Shown here: piece by piece, positions 16,237 through 23,688 of the stretch
How the letters are laid out: every line of letters begins with the position of its first letter
Numbering within the stretch: position 1 is the stretch's first letter
Source: Streptomyces pseudogriseolus
Lineage (GTDB): Bacteria; Actinomycetota; Actinomycetes; Streptomycetales; Streptomycetaceae
NCBI GenBank assembly: GCA_002154585.1
Contig: MUNG01000019.1
Coordinates: 1 to 33,180 of the forward strand
Length of the DNA stretch: 33,180 nt
Direction of reading: 5' to 3'
The notes under the pieces: generated by a model
Told to the model about the DNA's origin: nothing
What the model saw: only the letters and a program-made list of their open reading frames with translations
Databases searched by the model: none
Program-made: the position numbers and the translations under genes

Positions 16237-17400
16237 CGCGAACGGCTCGCCCGCGGACCGCAGTTCACCGCTGTCCGCGTCCACGTGGAAGACGCTGACG
16301 TCGCCCGACCTCTGGTTCGCCGTGAACAGCAGTCCGCCGTCGGGGGAGAGGGCCAGGTGGCGCGGGAAGTCGCCGCCGACCGGCACCGTGCCGAGCAGCC
16401 GCAGCCGCGCCCCGTCCTCCTCGACGGCGTACCGGGCGACGCTGTTGTGGCCCCGGTTGGCGAGGAACGCGTACCGGCCGTCGGCGGTGACGGCGAACTG
16501 CGCCGGATAGTTGGTGCCGGACCCCGAGCCCGTCGGCTGCGGCTCCCCGATCGACAGCCGCCCCGACGAGGGCTCGTAGGCGCACACCGCCACCGTGTCG
16601 TCGACCTCGTCGGCGAGATAGGCGTACCGCCCGCCGGGGTGGAAGGTCAGATGGCGCGGTCCCGCGCCGGCGCGTGCGGCCGCCCGCGACACCTCGGTGA
16701 GGGTTCCGGTCTGCTCGTCGAGGCGGTACGTGTACACGGTGTCCGTGCCCAGGTCCACCGCGAGGACGTGACCGCCGTCCGGGGCGGTGACGAACTGGTG
16801 CGCGTGGGGGCCCTGTTGGCCCGGTCCCGGGGCCGGCGAGGAGTGGGTCACCAGCGCCGTGCGCTCACCGAGGGCGCCCGACGTCTCGATGCGGTGCACC
16901 GCGACACTGCCCGAGCCGTAGTCGGCGCTCAGCAGGAACCGCCCGCCGGGATGCACCGACAGATGGCACGGCGAGGAGCCGCCCGTGGTGCTGCTGCCCA
17001 GTACCGTACGGTCGGACAGCCGCACGGCGGTCACCGCGCCGTCCTCCCGCTCGTTCACCGCGTACAGCGTCCGCCCGTCCGGGTGCACCGCCAGGAACGA
17101 CGGGTCGCCCACCCCGCCCACGACGCCCGCGCCGGTGATCCGCCCCGTCGCCGGGTCGTACGTCGCCAGACCGATGCCCTCGCCGCCGCCCTCGACCGAG
17201 GTGTACGTGCCCAGGTACAGCGGGCGCGGACCCGAGGGGGTCGCGCTGGGCTCGGGCGGGCCGGTCACCGTGGCCGGGGCCCGTGGGGTCGCCGCGTCGG
17301 GCGGCAGGTCACCGCCGTCACAGGCGGGCACCGACATCCCGGCGGCCGTCCCCGCGAACGCGCCCACGAAACGGCGCCTGCTCAAACCGGCCCTGTCCAT
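16204..17400 (-). CDS. Tat-exported lipoprotein, lactonase-type beta-propeller
   Basis: 398-residue protein of the 7-bladed beta-propeller lactonase family (Pgl/YbhE type). The N-terminus has a twin-arginine signal LSRRRFVGAF followed by a lipobox-like VPAC (Cys27), then a Thr/Pro-rich linker to about residue 60. Blades repeat motifs such as AVHPDGRTLYAVNE, SVHPGGRFLLSADY and TFHPGGRYAYLADE. E. coli YbhE hydrolyses 6-phosphogluconolactone, but an exported member cannot act on that intracellular compound, so the substrate is unknown. The ATG at 17400 is chosen for the Tat motif position and GAAGGT 7 nt upstream. It converges with and overlaps the DUF2470 gene. Confidence 0.8.
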   Translation of the reverse strand: MDRAGLSRRRFVGAFAGTAAGMSVPACDGGDLPPDAATPRAPATVTGPPEPSATPSGPRPLYLGTYTSVEGGGEGIGLATYDPATGRITGAGVVGGVGDPSFLAVHPDGRTLYAVNEREDGAVTAVRLSDRTVLGSSTTGGSSPCHLSVHPGGRFLLSADYGSGSVAVHRIETSGALGERTALVTHSSPAPGPGQQGPHAHQFVTAPDGGHVLAVDLGTDTVYTYRLDEQTGTLTEVSRAAARAGAGPRHLTFHPGGRYAYLADEVDDTVAVCAYEPSSGRLSIGEPQPTGSGSGTNYPAQFAVTADGRYAFLANRGHNSVARYAVEEDGARLRLLGTVPVGGDFPRHLALSPDGGLLFTANQRSGDVSVFHVDADSGELRSAGEPFASPVAVCALPL

Positions 17401-17568
17401 CACACGCACCTTCGGTCGTCCCCCGTCCCGCTCGCCTCGGCCTACCCTTTCGCCGATCACCCGTCGAACGCAAGGGAACCCGGCTCGCGCGGGGCGGGTC
17501 GCGGGCCGTCGTTCGCGCCGCGCGGAGCCACCCGCTCCGGCGCTGCCCCGCCTCGACGCCGACCCGCC

Positions 17569-18825
17569 TCAGCCCCGCCCCGCCGGTTTCCCGTCCCGGT
17601 CGCGGCGGAAGCGGGCCGGGAGGCCGGACAGCCGGTCGCGCATGCGGGTGAGCCGCGGCAGCCGTTCCCGCTGCTCCCGCGAGTGACGGTCCAGCTCCTC
17701 GAACAGCCGCCGGGTGCGGTGCTCGGTGTCCATCTCGTCGAGGATGCGGTTGACCTCCGTCAGCAGGGCGCCCAGCAGCTGCCACCGCTTCGGGTCGCGC
17801 CGGGCCTCCTCGTACAACAGTTCCGCCAGCCTGTCGCGGGTGCCGGCCGCCTGCCGCAGCTGCGAGGCGAGCCGCTCCTCCGCCGACTCGGCGTTGGCGC
17901 TCACGCTCGTGGTGACCAGCACCGCGAAGCTCACCACGGCGTCGGCGATCTCCGCCAGCAACTGCTCGAAGGCCTGCCCCGTCTCCTCCGAGAAGAGACG
18001 TTCCGGCTCCCGTTCCTTCGCCAGGTCGGTCAGCGTGCGGGCCAGCACCCGCAGCACCACCGTGCAGATCTCCAGCGTGTCCAGACCCGTGCGCAGCACC
18101 ACCCGGTGCAGCAGCCCCTCCCGCACCCGCGGGTTGAGGCGCAGGCTCTCCTCCGCCTGCCGCAGGTCCGCGTCCACCTCACTGATGTCGTGGTCCAGCC
18201 TGCGCGCCTCGTGCAGCCGGGCCGCCGCGCGCGCCGCCGGCGGACGGCCCGCGGCCTCCTCGCCGATCCGCAGCATCAGCTGCCGTACCCGGCGCGCCAG
18301 CTCCTCGATGGACTCGCCGGCCTCCTCCACCCACACGGGCGGCGCCAGCAGCAGGTTGAACCCCATCCCCACGAAGGCGCCGATCAGCGTCTCCACGATC
18401 CGCGCCCAGGCGGTGTCGCCGTGCGTGGTGACCCCGAGCACCAGCATCGCGCTGATCGCCACCTCGGGCACGAACTCGCCCGCCCGCACCAGATGGCCGG
18501 TGACCAGCGCCGCGAGGATCAGCAGACCGAGGCTCCACCAGGTCAGACCCACCAGCAGGCTGAACAGGATCGCCAGCACCACCCCGGTCACCACGGAGTT
18601 CACCCGGCGCAGACCCGTGGTCAGGGTCGAGTACAGGGTGACCTGGACGACGAGCAGCGCCGTCAGCGGGGCGGTGAGCGGCGCGGCCTCGGGGCTCAGC
18701 CGCACCGCGATCACATAGGCGAGGGTCGCCGCAGCCGCCGACCGCACCGTCTGCACGGTCAGCGGATCACGGTGCTGCTTGACGAACCGGACGGCAGGCG
18801 CGGTCATCTGGCGTACGACGTGCAT
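17569..18825 (-). CDS. FUSC/aromatic-acid-exporter-like membrane protein
   Basis: 418-residue protein. About five to six membrane helices occupy residues 20-170 (SAAAATLAYVIAVRL; TALLVVQVTLYSTLTTGLRR; ILFSLLVGLTWWSLGLLILA; FVGMGFNLLLAPP), followed by a long charged helical region likely to be cytoplasmic. This is the FUSC/ArAE arrangement; such proteins are thought to export aromatic acids or similar small molecules, but substrates are rarely known. The ATG at 18825 has only GAGG directly before it; other starts are no better. A paralogue is encoded at 23689. A hairpin at 18894-18917 separates it from the upstream FBP gene. Confidence 0.8.
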   Translation of the reverse strand: MHVVRQMTAPAVRFVKQHRDPLTVQTVRSAAAATLAYVIAVRLSPEAAPLTAPLTALLVVQVTLYSTLTTGLRRVNSVVTGVVLAILFSLLVGLTWWSLGLLILAALVTGHLVRAGEFVPEVAISAMLVLGVTTHGDTAWARIVETLIGAFVGMGFNLLLAPPVWVEEAGESIEELARRVRQLMLRIGEEAAGRPPAARAAARLHEARRLDHDISEVDADLRQAEESLRLNPRVREGLLHRVVLRTGLDTLEICTVVLRVLARTLTDLAKEREPERLFSEETGQAFEQLLAEIADAVVSFAVLVTTSVSANAESAEERLASQLRQAAGTRDRLAELLYEEARRDPKRWQLLGALLTEVNRILDEMDTEHRTRRLFEELDRHSREQRERLPRLTRMRDRLSGLPARFRRDRDGKPAGRG

Positions 18826-18893
18826 CCTCGGACGGTTCCCCCTCCCCGCAGGTGACGAACATGATCCAGTGTGACGGCAGTCGCCCGGGGGAC

Positions 18894-18917
18894 GGCAACG
18901 GGACCACACCCGTTGCC
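18894..18917 (-). terminator. hairpin terminator after the FBP gene
   Basis: Perfect 9-bp arms GGCAACGGG (18894-18902) and CCCGTTGCC (18909-18917) with a 6-nt loop, starting 9 nt past the FBP stop codon. There is no T tract, as is usual in Streptomyces. Confidence 0.6.
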
Positions 18918-18925
18918 CGGCGGGG

Positions 18926-19414
18926 TCACAGCTTGTCGATGAAGGCGAAGAGATTGCTCCGCGTACGGTCGATCTGCTCCTCCAGGGTCAGGCTCTCCTC
19001 GAACCGCGCCCCGGTCTCCGGCACCTTCAGCCCGCGCAGATACAGGGAGCAGGCCAGGTCGGTGCACATGTAGGCGCCGACCGAGTTGCCCTCACGGCCC
19101 GCCGGGCCGGACTTGCGCGCGGTCATCAGCGCGACCCCGCCGCGCGGATGGGTCGTCAGACACAGCGAGCACATGCTGCGGTGCAGGAAACCCCGCTGGG
19201 CCGGCTGGAAGCGCAGCGCCACGCCGACGAGCCGGTCCTGCCGCTCGACGACCAGATAGCTGCGGTCGGGCGCGCCCGGATCCCCCCAGCCCAGGAAGTC
19301 GAGGTCCTGCCACGGACGCCCGTCCAGGTCCCGGGGCACGTTCAGCCGCTTCGCCTCACCCTTCGAGCAGTTGATGAACGAACCGCGGATGTCCTGCTCG
19401 GTGAGTGCTCTCAT
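18926..19414 (-). CDS. FBP domain protein (FusB-like treble-clef zinc finger)
   Basis: 162-residue protein of the FBP_C type: the zinc-finger domain related to FusB, which binds elongation factor G and rescues it from fusidic acid. Probable zinc ligands are CSLC and CTDLAC in the C-terminal half, with the characteristic TTHPRGGVALMTARK and GREGNSVGAYMC between. It starts MRALTEQDIRGSFINCSKGE; the full helical N-terminal bundle of FusB seems reduced. The ATG at 19414 has GGAGA about 9 nt upstream. A perfect 21-bp palindrome sits in its leader and suggests tight control. An EF-G rescue or ribosome-related role is inferred from the family only. Confidence 0.78.
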   Translation of the reverse strand: MRALTEQDIRGSFINCSKGEAKRLNVPRDLDGRPWQDLDFLGWGDPGAPDRSYLVVERQDRLVGVALRFQPAQRGFLHRSMCSLCLTTHPRGGVALMTARKSGPAGREGNSVGAYMCTDLACSLYLRGLKVPETGARFEESLTLEEQIDRTRSNLFAFIDKL

Positions 19415-19440
19415 GACGTCGTCTCCTGTGATGTTCCGTC

Positions 19441-19461
19441 AAACCTAGGGGTCCTAGGTTT
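19441..19461. promoter_or_regulatory. 21-bp CCTAGG palindrome, candidate operator of the FBP gene
   Basis: Perfect 9-bp arms AAACCTAGG (19441-19449) and CCTAGGTTT (19453-19461) around GGT. CTAG is very rare in Streptomyces DNA and occurs twice here. A possible minus-strand promoter is TTGGCC (19500-19495), 19 bp, TACGCT (19475-19470), which would place the palindrome at about +2 to +22. The binding protein is unknown. Confidence 0.55.
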
Positions 19462-19558
19462 CGGCGGCCAGCGTAGGGATCCGCCCCGCGCCGGGGCCAA
19501 CGGTTTTCCGCAGCGCCGTAGGCTGTACCGCAGTCGCCGAGGGGGAGGGGAACGCACG

Positions 19559-20566
19559 ATGGGGGACTCCCGGGAACGGGCCCGCCGGGTGCTCGCGGCC
19601 GCCGGACTGCCGCCCGACGCCCTGAGCGAGGTGCGTCCGCTGGCCGGAGGCACCTACAACACCGTCGAGGAGATCCTCCTGTCCGACGGTACCCGGTACG
19701 TCCTGAAGGTCCCGCCCCCGCCCACGGTGCCCGGACTGCGGCACGAGCGGCGGCTGCTGGTCGCCGAGGCCGGCTTCTGCGCCGGGGCGGCGCGGGCCCG
19801 GGTGCCCGCGCCGCGCGCCGTGTCCCTCGCCCCGGACGACCCCGAGCCGTATCTGCTGCTCACCGCGTGCCCGGGCGTGCCCTGGCCGGAGGCGGCGCCC
19901 GCCGACGAGGAGCGCGACGCCCTGCGTACGGAGCTGGGACGCCAGGTGGCGCGGCTGCACCAGGTCACCGGAACCGCGTTCGGATACCCCTCCGGCGCCC
20001 TCGGCCCGCTCGCCGCCGACTGGCGGACCGCGTTCACCGCGATGACCGACGCCGTGCTCGCCGACGCCCGCGACCACCGCCCCTGGCTGCCCCGCCCCGC
20101 CGACGAGGCCGCGGCCCTGTTCCGCGCCGCCGCCCCCGCGCTGGACGCGGTCACCGTGCCCGTGCTGGTCCACTTCGACCTGTGGCCCGGCAACATCCTG
20201 GTGGACCGCCCGGCCGGCGGCCCCGCGCGGATCGGCGGACTGATCGACGGGGAGCGGATGTTCTGGGGCGACCCGGTCGCCGACTTCGTCTCGCCGGCGC
20301 TGCTCGACGACATCCGGCGGGACGACGCCTTCCTCACCGGTTACGCGGAGGAGGGCGGACCCGCCGTCCTCGACGAGGCGGCCCGCCTCCGCCTCGCCCT
20401 GTACCGGGCCTACCTCGACCTGATCATGCTCACCGAGACGGTGCCCCGGGCCGTGGGCGCCGAGGACGCGCGCCGGGTCCGGGAGTGGGTCGGGCCGCAC
20501 CTGGAGGCCACGCTGGACGAGATAGCGGAGGCGACCGGATACGCCCCGGGTAAGTTCACATCGTGA
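19559..20566 (+). CDS. APH-family phosphotransferase
   Basis: 335-residue kinase of the aminoglycoside phosphotransferase/choline kinase-like fold. The N-lobe has PLAGGTYNTVEEILLSDGTR and the ATP-site lysine in YVLKV. The catalytic loop is VHFDLWPGNILV (Asp and Asn present) and the metal-binding segment is LIDGERMFWGDP, with Asp in IDGER. The typical FDWE appears changed but the acidic residue is kept. Substrates in this family range from antibiotics to small alcohols and sugars; nothing here indicates which. The ATG at 19559 has GGGGGAGGGG upstream. It is divergent from the FBP gene and followed by a hairpin at 20588. Confidence 0.8.
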   Translation: MGDSRERARRVLAAAGLPPDALSEVRPLAGGTYNTVEEILLSDGTRYVLKVPPPPTVPGLRHERRLLVAEAGFCAGAARARVPAPRAVSLAPDDPEPYLLLTACPGVPWPEAAPADEERDALRTELGRQVARLHQVTGTAFGYPSGALGPLAADWRTAFTAMTDAVLADARDHRPWLPRPADEAAALFRAAAPALDAVTVPVLVHFDLWPGNILVDRPAGGPARIGGLIDGERMFWGDPVADFVSPALLDDIRRDDAFLTGYAEEGGPAVLDEAARLRLALYRAYLDLIMLTETVPRAVGAEDARRVREWVGPHLEATLDEIAEATGYAPGKFTS

Positions 20567-20587
20567 ACTAAGGGGTGGGGAAAGTCG

Positions 20588-20607
20588 CGCCGGGCCGCCG
20601 CCCGGCG
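20588..20607 (+). terminator. possible terminator after the APH-like gene
   Basis: Arms CGCCGGGC (20588-20595) and GCCCGGCG (20600-20607) with a 4-nt loop, 22 bp after the stop. TATGTT directly after it (20609-20614) could be the -10 for the ROK gene. Confidence 0.4.
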
Positions 20608-20646
20608 GTATGTTGCAGGTCGGGCCGGGTGTATGGGAGGAGCCAC

Positions 20647-21933
20647 ATGGCGGGCAACGGGCGCACGGTGCGCGACCTCAGACGGGCCAACCGCACGGCC
20701 GTGCTCCAGCGGCTCTACTTCGACGGCCCCCTCAGCCGCTTCGAACTCGGCCCCGCGACCGGCCTCAGCTCCGGGTCCGTCAGCAACGTCGTCGCCGACC
20801 TGATCGCGGACGGACTGGTGGAGGAGGCCGGCAGCGTCGACTCCGACGGCGGCCGTCCCCGCACCCTGCTGCGCGTGGCCCCGGCCAGCGGCCACATGAT
20901 CGGCGTCGACGTCGGCGAGACCCGCGTCCGCGTCGAGCTGTTCGACCTCGCCCTCACCGAGCTGGCCCGCACCGAACGCCCGCTGGAGCAGCAGCGGTAC
21001 GAGGTCGAGGTCATCGTGGACCACATCCGCTCCGGCATCGACGAGGTGCTCGCCGCCGCGGAGCTGCCGTCCGAGCGGCTCCTCGGCGTCGGCATCGGCG
21101 TCCCCGGCATCGTCGAGCACACCGCCGACCGGGGCGCGGTGGTGCACGGGCAGACCATCGGCTGGCACGCGGTCCCGCTGGAGTCCCTGCTGCGCGACGG
21201 CTCCCCGCTGCCCGACGGCGTGCCGTACTTCATCGACAACGGCGCCCGGACGCTCGGGCAGGCCGAGATGTGGTTCGGCGCGGGACGCGGCGCGGGCAAC
21301 GCCCTCGTCGTCCTCTTCGGCTCCGGCGTCGGCGCCTGCCTGGTCACCCCCGAGGTCCGGCACGGCCGGGCGGTGGAGTGGGGGCACCTGACCGTACGGG
21401 TCCGGGGCCGCCGCTGCCGCTGCGGCGCGCTGGGCTGTCTGGAGGCGTACGCGGGCGCGGAGTCGCTGCTGGCCCGCTGGCGCGAGGAGGGCGGCCGGGT
21501 GCCGCGCGACACCGACGAGGAGACGGCGCTCACCGCGATGCTCGCCGCCGCCTACCCGGTCGGCGGCGCCGACGCCGATCCGGTGGCCCTGGCGGTGCTG
21601 GAGGAGACCGCCGAGTACCTCGGCGCGGGCCTGTCCGACCTGATCAACCTCTTCCAGCCGGAACGTATCCTCATGGGCGGCTGGGCCGGCCTCCAGCTCG
21701 GCTCCCGCTTCCTGCCGGCCGTGCGCCGCCACGCGTTGTCGTACGCGCTGCGCCACCCGGCGGAGCGGGTCACGATCGAACTGGGCAAGCTGGGGCCGGA
21801 CGCGGTCACCGTCGGCGCGGCCATCCTGCCGCTCGCCGACTTCTTCGACCGGGGCGGCCGCCGCCCCGAGCCGGACCCGGCCGTCCCCGCGCCCGCCTGG
21901 CGCGCGGCCCTCCAGGACCGCGTACCACGCTGA
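20647..21933 (+). CDS. ROK-family transcriptional regulator
   Basis: 428-residue NagC/XylR-type regulator. The N-terminal winged helix (about residues 10-70) has LSRFELGPATGLSSGSVSNV. The sugar-kinase-like body has the phosphate loop MIGVDVGETRV, GVGIGVPG and the zinc motif CRCGALGCLEAYAG. In ROK kinases the catalytic Asp lies in a NDA-type motif; here the segment reads IDNGART, with Gly199 at that place, so kinase activity is unlikely and a sugar-sensing regulator is expected. The ATG at 20647 has GGGAGGAG 4-10 nt upstream. No target operator could be identified and the neighbours give no sugar pathway. Confidence 0.87.
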   Translation: MAGNGRTVRDLRRANRTAVLQRLYFDGPLSRFELGPATGLSSGSVSNVVADLIADGLVEEAGSVDSDGGRPRTLLRVAPASGHMIGVDVGETRVRVELFDLALTELARTERPLEQQRYEVEVIVDHIRSGIDEVLAAAELPSERLLGVGIGVPGIVEHTADRGAVVHGQTIGWHAVPLESLLRDGSPLPDGVPYFIDNGARTLGQAEMWFGAGRGAGNALVVLFGSGVGACLVTPEVRHGRAVEWGHLTVRVRGRRCRCGALGCLEAYAGAESLLARWREEGGRVPRDTDEETALTAMLAAAYPVGGADADPVALAVLEETAEYLGAGLSDLINLFQPERILMGGWAGLQLGSRFLPAVRRHALSYALRHPAERVTIELGKLGPDAVTVGAAILPLADFFDRGGRRPEPDPAVPAPAWRAALQDRVPR

Positions 21934-21956
21934 GCGCGAGAGCGTGCACGGCGGAG

Positions 21957-22247
21957 TCAGCCCGTGGACTCGTCCGGCACCGGGGCCTCCGGGTAGGACG
22001 CCGCCGAGTGTGGCGCGCCCTGGCGGCCCGTGCCCGCCTCGTCCGTGTCGGGCACGTCCTCGGCGGACTCGTCCCCGTCGGGTTCCCCGGAATCCCCGGG
22101 TTCCTCGGCCTTCCGCTCGCTCTCCCGCTCGGCGGCGGCCGGCGCGACCTCCCAGGGGTCCTCGTCGGGACCGGCCTGCTGGTCGGGCATGTCCCGGGGG
22201 ACACCCACGCCGCTCTCACCGGGACCTTCGAGGCGATGGTCGGTCAC
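21957..22247 (-). CDS. small acidic, disordered hypothetical protein
   Basis: 96 residues, very rich in Glu, Asp, Pro, Gly and Ser, with no predicted secondary structure and no membrane segment; net charge strongly negative. The GTG at 22247 has AAGGGAGAG about 4 nt upstream (22251-22260), a strong ribosome site that supports a real gene. It follows the epimerase-like gene in the same direction after 62 bp and may share its transcript. I do not recognise a domain and assign no function. Confidence 0.65.
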   Translation of the reverse strand: MTDHRLEGPGESGVGVPRDMPDQQAGPDEDPWEVAPAAAERESERKAEEPGDSGEPDGDESAEDVPDTDEAGTGRQGAPHSAASYPEAPVPDESTG

Positions 22248-22309
22248 GACGCTCTCCCTTCATCCGTACGGCCCACGCGGGTACCCCACCCGGCCCCGCG
22301 CAACCATGC

Positions 22310-23341
22310 CTACCCCACCGCGCTGCCGTGCAGCGGGGCCGTTTTCTCGCCCGCGCCCTGCCGCATGCCCAGCAGGAACTCCTCCACCACCTGCGTCGCC
22401 GTGCGCGTCGGCCGCCAGCCGAGGTCCACCCGCGCCCGGGTGCAGTCCATCAGCGGCAGCCGCAGCACCGCGTCGAACAGGTGCGGGGAGGCCGGCAGCA
22501 GCCGCAGCCCCCACGCCGCCGCGACCGCCGACCGGGCCGCAGCGCGCGGCAGCCGCACCCGGCGCCCGCCGAACATCTCGGCCAGCAGCTCCACGTCCAC
22601 CGTCGGCTCCGCCGCCAGGTTGTACGCCCCCCGCGCCTGGCCGGACAGCACCGCCAGCCGGTACGCCCGCGCCGCGTCGTCGGTGTGCAGCACCTGCATC
22701 CGCAGACCGGGCACGTCCGGCAGGAACGGCAGCAGGTCGGGCCGCGCCAGCTGCCCCGGCAGGTAACGGCCGCCGAAGATGCGGCGCTGCTCGCTCGCCG
22801 ACTCCCGCTTGAAGAGGAACGCGGGCCGCATCCGCACCACCCGGAGACCGGGCCGGTCGCGTTCCACGATGTCCAGGGCCCGCTCCAGATAGGCCTTCTC
22901 CCGGCAGTACGCGGCGTCCGGCCAGCCGTGCGTCGGCCACGACTCGTCCACCGCGCGGTCCTTCGGGCCGGGGGAGTACGCCCCCACCGACGAGGCGTGC
23001 ACCAGCGTCGGCACCTCCGCCCGGGCCACCGCGTCGAACACGCGCATGCTGCCGAGCACATTGCTGCGCCAGGTGGTCGCCGGATCGTGCGTGGGCTGGA
23101 ACGCCCAGGCCAGATGGATCACCGCGTCGGCGCCCGCGAACTCCCGCACCAGGTCGAACCGGTCCGAGGCCACGTCCACCGCCGACCACTCCGTCTTGGG
23201 CGGCGACCAGTCGGGGATCCGCCGGGCCACGCCCAGCACGGAGCCGACCTCGGGCTCCTCCGCGAGGGCCCGCACCACACTGGTCCCGACGTTGCCCGTG
23301 GCGCCGGTCACGACGACCCTGAGTCCCGCTGCGCTGCTCAC
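22310..23341 (-). CDS. NAD-dependent epimerase/dehydratase-family protein (extended SDR)
   Basis: 343-residue extended short-chain dehydrogenase. The Rossmann nucleotide loop is VTGATGNVG (about 11-19), HLAWAF follows, a Ser is in VHASSVGAYSP, and the active-site pair is YCREK (YxxxK). The C-terminal part is substrate-specific (GAYNLAAEP; ARVDLGWRPTRTATQVVEEF). Likely a sugar-nucleotide or small-molecule oxidoreductase; the substrate is unknown. The GTG at 23341 has GGAGGGAG 6-13 nt upstream. The long upstream region (23342-23688) contains a short leader frame, a strong hairpin and a CRP-like box, suggesting regulated expression. The acidic protein at 21957 may be cotranscribed. Confidence 0.82.
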   Translation of the reverse strand: MSSAAGLRVVVTGATGNVGTSVVRALAEEPEVGSVLGVARRIPDWSPPKTEWSAVDVASDRFDLVREFAGADAVIHLAWAFQPTHDPATTWRSNVLGSMRVFDAVARAEVPTLVHASSVGAYSPGPKDRAVDESWPTHGWPDAAYCREKAYLERALDIVERDRPGLRVVRMRPAFLFKRESASEQRRIFGGRYLPGQLARPDLLPFLPDVPGLRMQVLHTDDAARAYRLAVLSGQARGAYNLAAEPTVDVELLAEMFGGRRVRLPRAAARSAVAAAWGLRLLPASPHLFDAVLRLPLMDCTRARVDLGWRPTRTATQVVEEFLLGMRQGAGEKTAPLHGSAVG

Positions 23342-23449
23342 GTCCCGCTCCCTCCGGATGCACTGCTCCGCGGAGCGGTCCGGGTACCCCGCACGCGGGA
23401 GGGCTCACGCGGGCCGCGCGGGCGCACGAGAGGAGAAAGGCAGAGAAGA

Positions 23450-23483
23450 GCCCCGGCCGCGACGGGGGAATCACGGCCGGGGC
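23450..23483 (-). terminator. strong hairpin upstream of the epimerase-like gene
   Basis: Perfect 10-bp arms GCCCCGGCCG (23450-23459) and CGGCCGGGGC (23474-23483) with a 14-nt loop. On the minus strand it follows, and partly includes, the end of the short frame at 23471-23503 and is followed by a pyrimidine-rich run. It may be the terminator of the FUSC gene at 23689 or an attenuator for the epimerase-like gene. Confidence 0.5.
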
Positions 23484-23503
23484 GGCAAGAGGTGGGTGCG
23501 CAT
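23471..23503 (-). CDS. possible 10-residue leader peptide
   Basis: An ATG at 23503 with GAGAGG upstream encodes MRTHLLPPRP and stops within the first arm of the hairpin at 23450-23483. The position, start-hairpin spacing and overlap with the stem resemble a ribosome-mediated attenuator. Against it: no strong run of one codon type, and chance frames of this size are common. Low confidence. Confidence 0.25.
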   Translation of the reverse strand: MRTHLLPPRP

Positions 23504-23659
23504 GGCGGTCGCCTCTCGGCGAACGGCACCACAGGGCTTCAGCCGAACGATCGTCCCTGTGGGCGAATGGTGAGGCCCGGGGACACTGTCCCATCCGCAC
23601 CCACGGTCTGTTCAACGGGCAACAGCCTCGCTGTGTTCCGCCCACGGCCCCGTTCCGCG

Positions 23660-23673
23660 GTGACGTGCGTCAC
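23660..23673. promoter_or_regulatory. CRP-like binding site
   Basis: GTGACGTGCGTCAC is a perfect palindrome (with flanking G and C) that fits GTGA-N6-TCAC and the Streptomyces Crp pattern GTG-N6-G-N-CAC. It lies just past the stop of the FUSC gene and 157 bp before the leader frame at 23503, so the epimerase-like transcript is the probable target. The rest of 23342-23688 holds no gene; GCTCCGCGGAGC (23365-23376) is another palindrome. Confidence 0.5.
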
Positions 23674-23688
23674 CACGTCGGACGCAGG

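Noticed and set aside
16285..18855. 856-codon plus-strand frame
   Set aside because: It lies opposite the lactonase and FUSC genes and consists of Arg/Gln/His/Val-rich text without any domain.
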